This document shows, in pieces, positions 35,723-42,329 of a stretch of 46,441 bases of DNA (positions within the stretch are counted from its first letter, which is position 1; each line of letters begins with the position of its first letter). The notes under the pieces are model-generated. The model saw nothing but the letters and a program-made list of their open reading frames with translations. It was not told where the DNA came from and made no database searches. The DNA is taken from the NCBI GenBank assembly GCA_934636865.1, contig CAKUBI010000012.1:1-46441 (forward strand), read 5' to 3'. The position numbers were made by a program, and so were the translations under genes. The DNA is from an uncultured Oscillospiraceae bacterium. GTDB taxonomy: Bacteria > Bacillota > Clostridia > Oscillospirales > Oscillospiraceae.

Positions 35723-36762
35723 TTTCTGATAACATCCTGCAATTTCTGCCAGCAGGATTCCTCATCGTATACAAATTTCTTCTCGAATGTGACGCTTTCC
35801 GCGTCCTCGCCGACCGGGGCAAAGCCCCACTTTTCCGCGCAGTGCAGGCCGGCCGTGTTGCTTTTCGGGATGCGTCCGGTCGAGAGCGTGGAGCAGCCGT
35901 GCGTGCGCGCGTAGGACAGCGCCTGGCCGACGAGCTTTTCGCCGAGACCCTTTTTCTGCGCGTAGTTCTCAAGCCAGAACTCGCCGATCGTGCCCACGCC
36001 GCCGCAGCAGCGATCGACGCTCACCGCGCCGACGACCTCCTCGCCGTGCATCACGTCGAAGCGGCCCTCCGCGCCTGACGCGCGGTAGTAGATGCCGCCC
36101 TCGAAGCCGTTCGGGTCGTTGACCCATGCCTGCTTGCGCACGGTCGCGATCGCGTCGCCGAGGTGGGAGGCATCGTCGCGGTAGACGACCCTGAATCTGC
36201 CGTCCTCGAATTCGAGCCTGGCGACGGCGGTGTTTTCCGCGTGGCCGGTCCGGTCGATCTCATGGAGCGTCATGCCCTGCAGCGTGCCGACCGCGATGCG
36301 CATGGCCATGCCGTGCGAAAAGACGGCGACGGTGCCGCCCGGGTGCGCTTCGGCGATCTCCGTGAGCGCTTTGCACATACGCGCGCGGACCTCGGCAAAG
36401 CTCTCACAGCCGTCCACGTGCCACTTTTCCGCATCTGTGCTGAACAGGCGCAGCTGCTCGGGATCGGTGCGCTCAAGCTCGGCCCAGGGCGTATCCTCCC
36501 AATAGCCCACGTCGATCTCGCGCAGGGCGCGCACGGTGCGCAGCGGCAGGCCGTGCGTTTTATAGATGGCAAGCGCCGTGATCATCGTGCGGTAGCGGTC
36601 GCTCGAGTAAACGGCGTCGAATTTTGTGCCGGCAAAGCGCTTTGCGAGCGCGGCGATCTGGCGGTAGCCGCGGTCGGTGATGGTGCTGTTGTACCAGCCG
36701 TGCGCGCGGCGGTAGAGGTTGCCCTCGGCCTCGGCATGGCGGATGAGATAGATGGTGGTCAT
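35719..36762 (-). CDS. Histidine phosphatase fused to GNAT acetyltransferase
   Basis: Two-domain protein of 347 residues. Residues 1-200 form a histidine-phosphatase (phosphoglycerate-mutase-like) domain with YLIRHAEAEGN (His9 as phosphate acceptor), SSDRYRT, EIDVGYWED and FSHGMAMR. Residues from about 205 form a GNAT domain (VVGAVSVD, YAQKKGLGEKLVGQAL, LHCAEKWGF). The start at 36762 follows AAGGAG; the preceding in-frame stretch has no site and overlaps the promoter. It is first in an operon with ygiQ and the small GNAT gene. Substrates are unknown. Confidence 0.88.
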   Translation of the reverse strand: MTTIYLIRHAEAEGNLYRRAHGWYNSTITDRGYRQIAALAKRFAGTKFDAVYSSDRYRTMITALAIYKTHGLPLRTVRALREIDVGYWEDTPWAELERTDPEQLRLFSTDAEKWHVDGCESFAEVRARMCKALTEIAEAHPGGTVAVFSHGMAMRIAVGTLQGMTLHEIDRTGHAENTAVARLEFEDGRFRVVYRDDASHLGDAIATVRKQAWVNDPNGFEGGIYYRASGAEGRFDVMHGEEVVGAVSVDRCCGGVGTIGEFWLENYAQKKGLGEKLVGQALSYARTHGCSTLSTGRIPKSNTAGLHCAEKWGFAPVGEDAESVTFEKKFVYDEESCWQKLQDVIRK

Positions 36763-36796
36763 GTCGGTCTCCTTCACGTGATATTTTTTCACTTTC

Positions 36797-36825
36797 ATTA
36801 TAGGCCGAAACGCGGTATTCAGCAA
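36797..36825 (-). promoter_or_regulatory. Promoter of the phosphatase-GNAT/ygiQ operon
   Basis: On the minus strand TTGCTG, 17 bases, TATAAT, 35 bases before the start codon. Confidence 0.75.
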
Positions 36826-36919
36826 GGGCCATTTGCCGCAAAAAAACGCGGCAGAAATTGCCGCGTATCGCGCTTTGCCGGGCGGATAAACTATGCCTGC
36901 GAGCAAAGGAGTGATCGAA

Positions 36920-37096
36920 ATGTGTGAGACCGCATTCTGGCGCGGAATGGGAGCCGGCCTGGCCGCCGGCGCGATCATCGGCATGATGGCCGCAGAAAAG
37001 CGCAAAGCCATGAAAACCTGCGTGGGCCGCACCATGCAGCAGATGGGTACCGCCGTGGACGGCGCGCTGAGCGACCTGATGCACACGATGCGATAA
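36920..37096 (+). CDS. Small membrane protein, YtxH-like
   Basis: A 58-residue protein beginning MCETAFWRGMGAGLAAGAII, one glycine/alanine-rich helix, then a basic and amphipathic tail (MQQMGTAVDGALSDLMHTM). The layout resembles YtxH-type small proteins; function unknown. The ATG at 36920 follows AAAGGAGTG. A strong terminator follows directly. Confidence 0.6.
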   Translation: MCETAFWRGMGAGLAAGAIIGMMAAEKRKAMKTCVGRTMQQMGTAVDGALSDLMHTMR

Positions 37097-37101
37097 GCGC
37101 A

Positions 37102-37137
37102 GAGGAAGGGCGGGAGCTATGCTCCCGCCCTTCCTCT
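37102..37137. terminator. Bidirectional terminator
   Basis: A 16-bp perfect stem (GAGGAAGGGCGGGAGC with its complement) and a 3-base loop, between convergent genes. Confidence 0.9.
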
Positions 37138-37166
37138 TTCTATCCCTGCTGTTTTTAGGATGTGCT

Positions 37167-38945
37167 TCAGATGACGCCGTACTCCTTGAGGAGCTTTTCA
37201 ACGTCGGTGCCCTGAATTTTACCAAGGACCTTCTTCACAGCCATCTTTTCCACAAGGCCCATCTCCATGTCGGTGGCCTTCTTGCCGTCGCGCAGCTTGA
37301 CGGTCGCGTTGAGCAGGTCGCGCACATCATACACGCTGCCCCAGACCTCGGGCACGCCGCGGTCCACGTTCAAAAGCGTGTAGACGGCCTCCATGCCGGT
37401 GCGCATGGAATACTCGGTGGTGAAGATCGTGTCGCGCGGGGTCTCGGCAAACTGGCCGAGGAAGGCAAAGTTCACGCTGCCCTCGGGCACGACGTTCGGG
37501 CGGTCGCCGTAGGCGCGCGGCATGAAGAACGCGTCGATATACGGCATCATGACGGGCACGGTGTTGGCGCTGTTCGCCGCGAGGTCTTCGATCTGGTCCT
37601 CGGGCACGCCGATGTGGTAGAGCCACTCCATGCAGATCTCCTTGCCGGTGCACTCGCGCATGGGCTTTTTGATATAGTCGCCCGGCTTGTCGGTGAAGAG
37701 GGAGTAGACCCAGACGAGGCAGTGATCCTTGGGCTGGTCGCGGAACTGCGGCTGGCGGTTGATGGTCCAGCTCATCAGCCACGAGGAATCCTTCACGGTC
37801 ACGATGCCGCCGGTGACGACATGGCCGGTGAACGGGTCGCGCTTGCAGATGTTTTTGATATAGGGGATGATCTTCTGGTCGAGCGTTTCGACGGTCGCGC
37901 TCATCCAGTTGGTCTGCTCGGGGTCGTGGCAGAACTTGTCGGGATGGCCGAAGGAGGGGTCCTGCGCGGCGATCTTGCGCCACATATCCCAGCCGCCGCC
38001 CTCCTTGAGCTCGGTGTTGTACTGGGCGGGGGTGTTCTGGCTGCCCATGGAGGAATTTTCGACGCAGCCGCCGTTGGTGATGAAGACGAGGTCGTTTTCC
38101 GTGAGGTCGATGGCTTCCTTCTTGCCCTCACGGATGACGTCGATGCGCTTGGCAAGCTTGTGCCTGGGGTCGGAGCAGTCGAACTCGACGTTCGCGACCT
38201 GCACGCCGTAGTGGAACTGGACGCTGTGGCTCTCGAGGTACTTGACCATCGGGAGGATCATGGACTCATACTGGTTGTACTTCGTAAAGCGCAGCGCCGT
38301 GAAGTCGGGAAGCCCGCCGATGTGGTGGATATAGCGCTGGATATAGAGCTTCATCTCCAGCGCGCTGTGCCAGTTTTCAAAGGCGAACATCGTGCGCCAG
38401 TAGAGCCAGAAGTTCGAATTCAGGACCTCGTCGTCGAAAAAGTCAGTGATCTTCTTGTCCTGCAGCTGCTCGTTGGGGGTGAAGAAGAGCTTCATGATCT
38501 CCATCGCGCCCTTGTCGGAGATGTCGAACTTTCCGTCGGTGTGCGCGTCCTGACCGCGGTTGACGGTGGCACGGCAGAGAGAGTAGTTGGGGTCCTCCTT
38601 GTTGAGCCAGTAGTACTCGTCGAGCACGCTCACGCCCTCGGTTTCGATGGAGGGGATGGAGCGGAACAGGTCCCACATGACCTCGAAATGGTTGTCCATT
38701 TCGCGGCCGCCGCGCATCACATAGCCAAGGTTTTCGAACTTGTAGCCGTCGCACGCGCCGCCGGGCAGGCTGCCCTTTTCAAGCACGTGCACGTGCTCGC
38801 CCTTCATCTGGCCGTCGCGCACGAGGTAGCAGGCGGCCGTCAGCGCGGCGAGGCCGCTGCCGACGATATAGGCGGACTTGCTGTCAACGCCCTCGGGCTT
38901 CTTGGGACGGGCAAATGCTTCATAGTTGCCGCTGGAATAATACAT
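37167..38945 (-). CDS. ohyA: Oleate hydratase (MCRA family)
   Basis: FAD protein of 592 residues that hydrates oleic acid to 10-hydroxystearate and so detoxifies unsaturated fatty acids; family once called myosin-cross-reactive antigen. Seen here: dinucleotide motif YIVGSGLAALTAACYL, the RGGREMDNHFE stretch with the catalytic glutamate, EVMWDLF, and IVTVKDSSWLMSWTINRQPQ. The start ATG at 38945 is 9 bases after AAGGAG; a TTG two codons earlier is less likely. The TetR gene upstream on the same strand probably controls it. Confidence 0.95.
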   Translation of the reverse strand: MYYSSGNYEAFARPKKPEGVDSKSAYIVGSGLAALTAACYLVRDGQMKGEHVHVLEKGSLPGGACDGYKFENLGYVMRGGREMDNHFEVMWDLFRSIPSIETEGVSVLDEYYWLNKEDPNYSLCRATVNRGQDAHTDGKFDISDKGAMEIMKLFFTPNEQLQDKKITDFFDDEVLNSNFWLYWRTMFAFENWHSALEMKLYIQRYIHHIGGLPDFTALRFTKYNQYESMILPMVKYLESHSVQFHYGVQVANVEFDCSDPRHKLAKRIDVIREGKKEAIDLTENDLVFITNGGCVENSSMGSQNTPAQYNTELKEGGGWDMWRKIAAQDPSFGHPDKFCHDPEQTNWMSATVETLDQKIIPYIKNICKRDPFTGHVVTGGIVTVKDSSWLMSWTINRQPQFRDQPKDHCLVWVYSLFTDKPGDYIKKPMRECTGKEICMEWLYHIGVPEDQIEDLAANSANTVPVMMPYIDAFFMPRAYGDRPNVVPEGSVNFAFLGQFAETPRDTIFTTEYSMRTGMEAVYTLLNVDRGVPEVWGSVYDVRDLLNATVKLRDGKKATDMEMGLVEKMAVKKVLGKIQGTDVEKLLKEYGVI

Positions 38946-39041
38946 GATCAATTTCTCCTTTCATTTGTCTGCGAGACCGCTTTCTCCGCGAAACACATTC
39001 AACCCTGGGGATCAGCGGTAGGTTTTCCTTTCGATGGTGAA

Positions 39042-39070
39042 AGCATACCGCGCCGCCGGAAAAAGAACAA
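39042..39070 (-). promoter_or_regulatory. Promoter of the oleate hydratase gene
   Basis: On the minus strand TTGTTC, 17 bases, TATGCT, about 95 bases before the start codon. Confidence 0.5.
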
Positions 39071-39128
39071 TGAGCAGAAACCGGCGAGTGATCGATTTCT
39101 TATCACGGCCCGAAAAGCTGTAAAAAGT

Positions 39129-39154
39129 TTTATCACCGGACGGGATGTGATAAA
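39129..39154. promoter_or_regulatory. Inverted repeat, likely TetR operator
   Basis: TTTATCAC, 10 bases, GTGATAAA, with perfect 8-bp arms; a third TTATCAC half-site lies at 39100-39106. The sites are between the TetR gene and the oleate hydratase promoter. This suggests that the TetR protein represses the hydratase gene. Confidence 0.55.
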
Positions 39155-39197
39155 AAAGGGGAGACGCGCGGTCCTTCCGCGCATCTCCCCGGTAAAA

Positions 39198-39773
39198 TTA
39201 TGCCATGTCCGCGCCCTTGTCGATGCGCAGCCGCTCGAGCGCGGCACGCACGCTGCCGTGGATCACAAGCTCGAGCCGGTCCACAAGCTCGCGCGGATCG
39301 CCCTTCATGTCGCCCTTGATCCAGTCGAGCATCAGCCCGACGAAGGCGTACTTGTAGACCGACGCGATGAAGGCCTTGTCCTCATCGCGCACGCTCATGC
39401 CCTGCGCCTGCTCCTCGACCACGCCCTCAAGCAGGTCATAGGTGACCTTGTAGAGGTAGTTTTCCACCTGCTCGCGGCTGACGGAGTGGTAGACGTTCAT
39501 GATAAAGGGCTTGTTGTCCTGCACGGCCTTGAAAAGCTGCAAGAGCCCCTGCTGCCACGTTTCGTAGGTCTTGTTGCCGGAGATCGCCTTGCTGGCATCC
39601 TCCTCGCACGACCATTCGATGAGATCGTAAATGTCCTTGAAGTGATAGTAAAACGTCATGCGGTTGATGCCGCAGTCCTCGGTGATATCGCTGATGGTGA
39701 TCTTGCTCAGCGGCTTTTTGAGCAGCAGATTTTTGAGCGACGCTTCAAGCGCCCGCTTGGTCACCTGTGACAT
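39198..39773 (-). CDS. TetR-family regulator
   Basis: Regulator of 191 residues with a TetR helix-turn-helix at residues about 10-55 (KITISDITEDCGINRMTFYY followed by HFKDIYDLI) and a C-terminal domain of the DhaS/YsiA-like kind. The ATG at 39773 follows AAAGGAGA; an earlier in-frame start at 39818 has no site. It lies upstream of, and in the same direction as, the oleate hydratase gene, with paired operators between. A fatty-acid signal is a fair guess but not shown. Confidence 0.88.
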   Translation of the reverse strand: MSQVTKRALEASLKNLLLKKPLSKITISDITEDCGINRMTFYYHFKDIYDLIEWSCEEDASKAISGNKTYETWQQGLLQLFKAVQDNKPFIMNVYHSVSREQVENYLYKVTYDLLEGVVEEQAQGMSVRDEDKAFIASVYKYAFVGLMLDWIKGDMKGDPRELVDRLELVIHGSVRAALERLRIDKGADMA

Positions 39774-39872
39774 GGGTGCGTCTCCTTTCGTCAGGCGGTT
39801 TTCCTGTTCACGGCCCATGATATCATGTTTCCGCGCGCGAAGGGCGAAGTTTTTGTAAACTCTTGCGGAGAA

Positions 39873-39901
39873 GAAAAGGAGCGCCGCTTTTGCGGCGCTC
39901 C
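39873..39901 (-). terminator. Terminator of the barnase-barstar operon
   Basis: On the minus strand GGAGCGCCGC, AAAA loop, GCGGCGCTCC, then TTTTC. Confidence 0.85.
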
Positions 39902-39909
39902 CTGCGCAT

Positions 39910-40200
39910 TCAGTTGGTCTCGTCCGAAGGAGCGTCCTCCCAGCGGACGGTCAGCAGCGGGTTTTCCGCCGCGCTGTCGCGCAGCACGCGGCGGAAAGCG
40001 TCCGCGCGGCGGCCAAGCAGCTCAGAAAGCGACGCTTCGCCGCGCACGATCAGCTCCGACGGCTCGTTCAGGTCCGTCAGGCAGTCGTGCAGCGCGTCGA
40101 GATTGCCGCCGTACCACGCGGGGAAGGCGAGACACCGCGCGATCTCGCGGTGCAGCTCCTCCGCGCTCTCGACGGCGGAAAGGTCCAGAACAACGCGCAT
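39910..40200 (-). CDS. Barstar-family ribonuclease inhibitor
   Basis: A 96-residue acidic protein with the barstar core: YGGNLDALHDCL at residues 30-41, preceded by ELHREIARCLAFPAW. Barstar binds barnase one to one and blocks its active site. It has no signal peptide, so it acts inside the cell. The ATG at 40200 follows GAGGAGG and lies 4 bases after the ribonuclease stop, so toxin and inhibitor are made from one transcript. Confidence 0.9.
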   Translation of the reverse strand: MRVVLDLSAVESAEELHREIARCLAFPAWYGGNLDALHDCLTDLNEPSELIVRGEASLSELLGRRADAFRRVLRDSAAENPLLTVRWEDAPSDETN

Positions 40201-40204
40201 GGCC

Positions 40205-40726
40205 TTATCCCTCCTCCCCGTAAAGAAGCTCGAAGGTCGCATAATGGTCCTCCGTGTAGTAAATGAGGCCGTCGTTTGAAAAGACGATGCGCTTGGCGCC
40301 GCGCGAATCCGCGCCCAGCGTGTCGATGTCGCACTCGGTATAGGTGCGCCCGTCGGCCTCGGGCAGCAGGCCCTCGTAATTGCCGAAGCGGCTGCCGCCG
40401 ATGCACATGCCCGGCGCGTAGGGCTCGAGCGAGCCGCCCGGCCAGCCGAGCGCCTGCGCGTCCTTCTTTGTGATGAAGTTGCCCGGTAAGTGCCCGTAGG
40501 TGTGGATGTAGAGCGCAACGTCGTCCTTGGTCGTGTAGCTCCCATCCTCGTCGATCGGCGCGGCGGTTTCGTCCGGCGCGGCTGCATCGTCCGGCGCGCT
40601 CTGCGCGTTCTGCTGCTCCTGCTGCGCGGGCAGAAGGGTGTCCGACGGCAGGGTGGTCTCGCCGCAGGCAGAGAGCGCAAGCAGCATGAAGAGCGCGAGC
40701 AGCAGCGCGGTCAGTTTTTTCATCAT
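40205..40726 (-). CDS. Barnase-type ribonuclease, lipoprotein
   Basis: Secreted guanyl-specific ribonuclease of 173 residues. The N-terminus is a lipoprotein signal (MMKKLTALLL, ending LSAC with Cys21), then a Gln/Asp/Ala-rich linker to about residue 60, then the barnase domain. Catalytic positions of barnase are kept: Glu131 in YTECDID, Arg142 and Arg146 in SRGAKR, and His161 in EDHYATF. A membrane-anchored barnase is unusual; classic barnase is freely secreted. The pair with barstar indicates defence against its own enzyme. The ribosome site is AGGAGG. Confidence 0.92.
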   Translation of the reverse strand: MMKKLTALLLALFMLLALSACGETTLPSDTLLPAQQEQQNAQSAPDDAAAPDETAAPIDEDGSYTTKDDVALYIHTYGHLPGNFITKKDAQALGWPGGSLEPYAPGMCIGGSRFGNYEGLLPEADGRTYTECDIDTLGADSRGAKRIVFSNDGLIYYTEDHYATFELLYGEEG

Positions 40727-40794
40727 GGCGAAATTCCTCCTTTTTTGTCGCCCTCATCATAACATGAAAGCGGCCAAAAATCCAGCCCGCGCGG

Positions 40795-40823
40795 TTGACT
40801 TTGCGCGCCGCCGCGGTTACGAT
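40795..40823 (+). promoter_or_regulatory. Promoter of the C_GCAxxG_C_C gene
   Basis: TTGACT, 17 bases, TACGAT, 35 bases before the start codon. Confidence 0.7.
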
Positions 40824-40858
40824 AGAAATATCACAAAGATAGACAGGAGAGCGATCAT

Positions 40859-41245
40859 ATGACGATTCAGGAACGGGCGGAGCGCGCGGTCGAGCTCAAG
40901 GCTCACTGCAACTGCGCGCAGGCCGTGGCGCTCGCGTTTGCCGACGAGCTGCCGCTTGACGAGGAAACGATCTCAAAGCTCGCCGCGGGCTACGGCGCGG
41001 GCATGGGCTGCATGGAGGCGACCTGCGGCGCGCTGGTCGGAGCCGTGATGGCCGCGGGCCTGCTGACAGACGGGCAGGGCACGGCGCGCTGTGCAAAAAC
41101 CATCCTCGCGGACTTCAAGCAGCGCTGCGGCGCAACGGTCTGCAAGGACTTAAAGGGCGTGGAGACCGGGAAGGTCCTCTGCCCCTGCAATCAGTGCGTT
41201 TATCACGCGGTGCTCGCCCTGGGCGCGGCGCTGGGATGGGAATAA
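40859..41245 (+). CDS. C_GCAxxG_C_C family protein
   Basis: A 128-residue protein with eight or more cysteines: HCNCAQAV, then GMGCMEATCGALVG, and near the end CGATVCKDL and LCPCNQCV. This pattern defines the C_GCAxxG_C_C family, believed redox-active and perhaps metal-binding; its electron partner is not known. Start ATG at 40859 with CAGGAGA. Divergent from the barnase-barstar operon. A shorter spelling of the family motif (C-G-A-L-V-G in place of GCAxxG) is seen. Confidence 0.85.
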   Translation: MTIQERAERAVELKAHCNCAQAVALAFADELPLDEETISKLAAGYGAGMGCMEATCGALVGAVMAAGLLTDGQGTARCAKTILADFKQRCGATVCKDLKGVETGKVLCPCNQCVYHAVLALGAALGWE

Positions 41246-41262
41246 GTGCAGAAAACACCGTA

Positions 41263-41292
41263 TTGACAAGCTTTTTCCCACCGCTTTATAAT
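41263..41292 (+). promoter_or_regulatory. Strong promoter upstream of the methyltransferase gene
   Basis: TTGACA, 18 bases, TATAAT: perfect -35 and -10 boxes. A terminator begins only about 30 bases after the -10 box. Confidence 0.8.
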
Positions 41293-41323
41293 GTGGCTGA
41301 ACAATGGGAACCGGTCAAAAATC

Positions 41324-41348
41324 AAAAGGCCGCCGGCGGCGGCCTTTT
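41324..41348 (+). terminator. Terminator or attenuator just after the strong promoter
   Basis: An 11-bp perfect stem, AAAAGGCCGCC / GGCGGCCTTTT, with a 3-base loop. It may end a short RNA of about 50 bases or attenuate the methyltransferase transcript; it may also end transcripts of the upstream gene. Confidence 0.7.
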
Positions 41349-41359
41349 GCCGGACCGAT

Positions 41360-41377
41360 GGTTAGAGGACACTAACC
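41360..41377. repeat. GGTTAG hairpin in the methyltransferase leader
   Basis: GGTTAG-AGGACA-CTAACC is a perfect 6-bp stem; a further GGTTAG lies at about 41398, inside a second pair GTTA...TAAC. This could be regulator binding or RNA structure. Confidence 0.4.
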
Positions 41378-41476
41378 AAAGCACTTCCGCACACAAAGGT
41401 TAGAGCTGCTTAACAACAGCCCGAAAGAACAGGGGAGAGAAGAACTTGGAGCGGAAAGAACGGAGGAATCAGGAAA

Positions 41477-42268
41477 ATGAGCGAGAAGATCACCCTCTCC
41501 GGCGTGCCGGAGACCATGCTGCAAACTGTTTACGCCCGCGCGAAGGAGACGAAAACGCGCGGCGCGATCAACGACGGCAAGTCGGTCGAGCTGGTGGAAA
41601 AGCTCGACTACGACTTTACCCTTGCCGACAAGGATACGGCCATGAGCAGCGGCGTCATCGCCCGCACGATCGTGCTCGACCGGCTCGTGAAGGAGTATCT
41701 CGCCGCGCATCCCAGCGCGGTGGTCGTGAACATCGCCTGCGGGCTCGACACGCGCTGCTACCGCATGCGCGGCTATGCGCACTGGTATAACCTCGACCTG
41801 CCGGAGACCATCGCCGTGCGCGAAAAGCTCCTGCCCGAGAGCGGCAGCATCTCGCAGATCGCCATGTCCGCCATGGACGACTGGGGCGGCAGGATCGAAG
41901 AGCGCGGGGACCACGCGCTCGTGATCATCGAGGGGCTGACGATGTACCTGTCCGAGGCCGACGTGCGGCAGATCTTTTCCGTCATCGCCGGGCGCTTTCG
42001 CGGCGCTGAGGTGCTCGTCGAGACGATGAACTCCATGGTCGTGAAGCACTTTAAGGAAAAGTCCATCGAGGGCAGCAAGGCCAAGTTCACCTGGGGCGTG
42101 AAGGACGGGCGCGCGCTCGCGGCGCTGCTGCCGGGCTTCCGCTATGCCGGGGAGCACGGACTGACCGAGGGCATGGCGGCGTTCGTGCCGGTCTATAAGC
42201 TGCTCGACAAGCTCCCCCTTGTCTGCAATATCTCCAACCGTATCGTCGTATTGGAGCAGGACGCATAA
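41477..42268 (+). CDS. Class I SAM-dependent methyltransferase (LCM/Ppm1-like)
   Basis: A 263-residue methyltransferase of the leucine-carboxyl-methyltransferase/TcmP-like group. The SAM-binding motif is VVVNIACGLDTRCYRM near residue 82, followed by WYNLDLPETI and, near 152, IIEGLTMYLSEADV. Members methylate carboxyl or hydroxyl groups of small molecules or proteins; the substrate here is not known. The ATG at 41477 has GGAGGAATCAGG upstream. It is alone in its unit, behind a strong promoter with a hairpin. Confidence 0.88.
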   Translation: MSEKITLSGVPETMLQTVYARAKETKTRGAINDGKSVELVEKLDYDFTLADKDTAMSSGVIARTIVLDRLVKEYLAAHPSAVVVNIACGLDTRCYRMRGYAHWYNLDLPETIAVREKLLPESGSISQIAMSAMDDWGGRIEERGDHALVIIEGLTMYLSEADVRQIFSVIAGRFRGAEVLVETMNSMVVKHFKEKSIEGSKAKFTWGVKDGRALAALLPGFRYAGEHGLTEGMAAFVPVYKLLDKLPLVCNISNRIVVLEQDA

Positions 42269-42282
42269 AAAAATATCCTATG

Positions 42283-42318
42283 AAAAAGCGCCGCCCACGG
42301 CTGTGGGCGGCGCTTTTT
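42283..42318. terminator. Bidirectional terminator
   Basis: A 16-bp perfect stem, AAAAAGCGCCGCCCAC with its complement, T-runs on both strands, between convergent genes. Confidence 0.9.
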
Positions 42319-42329
42319 CCTGCAAAAGA

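Noticed and set aside
33659..35914. Long open frame antisense to ygiQ
   Set aside because: It shadows a well-recognised radical SAM gene; repetitive Ala/Arg/Val-rich translation.
37119..39770. A very long open frame antisense to oleate hydratase and its regulator
   Set aside because: High GC and codon bias of the real gene keep the opposite frame open. The translation is low-complexity (H, R, A, V, G rich) with no family, while the minus strand has clear enzymes and ribosome sites.
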